Source: Ditylenchus dipsaci
Taxonomy: Eukaryota; Nematoda; Chromadorea; Rhabditida; Anguinidae
Reading direction: 5' to 3'
Length of the DNA: 64,000 nt
NCBI GenBank assembly: GCA_004194705.1
Contig: SADC01001385.1
Coordinates: 35,520-99,519 of the forward strand
Positions 63,040-64,000 of this stretch are shown here, piece by piece. The position numbers and the translations under genes are program-made. Under the pieces are notes generated by a model. That model worked only from the letters and a program-made list of their open reading frames with translations, was not told the origin of the DNA and did not search any database. Numbering within the stretch: the stretch's first letter is position 1; each line of letters opens with the position of its first letter.

Positions 63040-63705
63040 TTTTGGCTCTATATGTGTTCGTGGAACTCCCAAAAAAATTTTGCCTTGTCCCCCTGTTGTT
63101 TTTTTTTCGTATTTTTGAAATTTGTGCCTTGGTCCCCCCTGTTGATTTGTTTTGAATATTTTTTTTCAAAAGTCTTAAAAGTATCAAACAGCCAAAAACC
63201 TTTTTTTAAAGTATGTGAGCCCTTGTCCATTTACTACGGTGACAGAAAGGTGAACTTCCATTGAATTAGGGGTCGGCCGAAGGCCGGCCAGGTAAAAAAA
63301 TCATTAAAGAGAAAAATTCCTTAAAGGGTTTTTTACCTGGCCGGCTTCGGCCGACCCTTAATTCAATGGAAGTTCACCTTTCTGTCCACCCGTAGTAAAT
63401 GGACAAGGGTCACATACTTAAGGCTCAGCCAGAATTTTAAAGTACGAGTTCTTGCATACAGTGTTCTTTATTTCTAGAAAAACACATTTTCAGCCAACTA
63501 TTCGAACACCATGCTGTGAATAACATCAATTATATGCTCAAACACGTTCATTTTCATTGCATTCGTGTTCATTCGAAAAACTGCCTCAGAAATGTATCCC
63601 CAAATCAACAGGGGGACCAAGGCACAAATTCAAAAATTACGAAAAAAACAACAGGGGGGACCAAGGCAAATTTTTTTGGGAGTTTCCACGAACACATATA
63701 GAGCC
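63040..63705. repeat. Double-nested fold-back element, about 0.67 kb
   Basis: Outer arms (63040-63145 and about 63598-63705) share TCTATATGTGTTCGTGGAA and GCCTTGGTCCCCCCTGTTG with their inverses. Inner arms (63210-63300 and about 63330-63417) share CCCTTGTCCATTTACTACGG and GGTGAACTTCCATTGAATTA with their inverses and a GGCCGAAGGCCGGCC-like centre. Confidence 0.85.
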
Positions 63706-64000
63706 ACTGTTTTCTTTTTTTTTCTTATTGTCGATTAAGTTTAGTGTAAAAAGGAAGGACGGGTGAATTACTAGGTCATAAGGTCAGCTACAAGTGCTAG
63801 AATATCGCATGCGGGAATCAACCACGTAGTGAGCTGGCTTGCAGCTCTATGCGAGCCAATGTTAATCTCATGCTAAAAGAGCTAGATTAGGCTTACGGCA
63901 GAATTAGATGACTCGTTACCGCCCTCATATCGTTATTTCAACATCTTTGCTTTTACTGAAAATTTTTCATGCAAGAGAAACTGGCATGATGAAGAATTAC

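Larger units (their letters stand above)
58037..64000. other. Region upstream of the RhoGEF gene
   Basis: It should contain the RhoGEF promoter, but I can mark no core element. A minus-strand frame near 59890-60002 (MTHPHYHPSISQATDASSS) has a protein-like composition and might be an upstream exon, yet no phase-compatible link to 58036 is visible. Repeats are listed separately. Confidence 0.5.

Overview
This is animal nuclear DNA: spliced genes with GT-AG introns of 43 bp to several kb, an AT-rich background, and dense palindromic transposable elements. The two genes identify a metazoan. I found no vertebrate hallmarks; an invertebrate is likely, but I cannot name the clade from this sequence.

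Layout. (1) 1-17.2 kb: no convincing gene, one possible coding scrap at 1.5-1.7 kb and many fold-back repeats. (2) 17.24-24.53 kb, plus strand: a seven-exon Iroquois-class (Irx) TALE homeobox gene. Its homeodomain is complete and split between exons 3 and 4. (3) 24.5-34.7 kb: intergenic. It holds a large TTAA-flanked fold-back with tRNA-like arms and a piggyBac deletion derivative nested inside an older terminal-inverted-repeat element. (4) 34.80-58.04 kb, minus strand: a gene of about 33 exons for a Rho guanine-nucleotide exchange factor (DH-PH tandem, C-terminal coiled coil) of the AKAP13/ARHGEF2/ARHGEF18 type. It converges on the Irx gene. Its introns carry a hAT element with perfect 8-bp target duplications, several TTAA fold-backs, a 1.6-kb inverted-repeat element and a cluster of AACCGGTT palindromes. 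(5) 58-64 kb: upstream of the RhoGEF, mostly repeats.

Two themes matter most. First, both genes read through only if about 17 single-base shifts are allowed, usually in short homopolymers and usually one missing base. Splice sites are intact and nonsense substitutions are nearly absent, which points to residual long-read assembly error rather than pseudogenes. Second, the window is saturated with fold-back elements in recognisable families: TTAA-flanked with consensus AGGACCATGC ends, TA-flanked with TACAGTC ends, and TACCGTATTCTCTC ends. Several TTAA fold-backs enclose tRNA-like sequence with A-box and B-box motifs.

The genes are a developmental transcription factor and a cytoskeletal signalling GEF. 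Nothing in the sequence shows that they work together. All calls come from reading the sequence; no database search was run.
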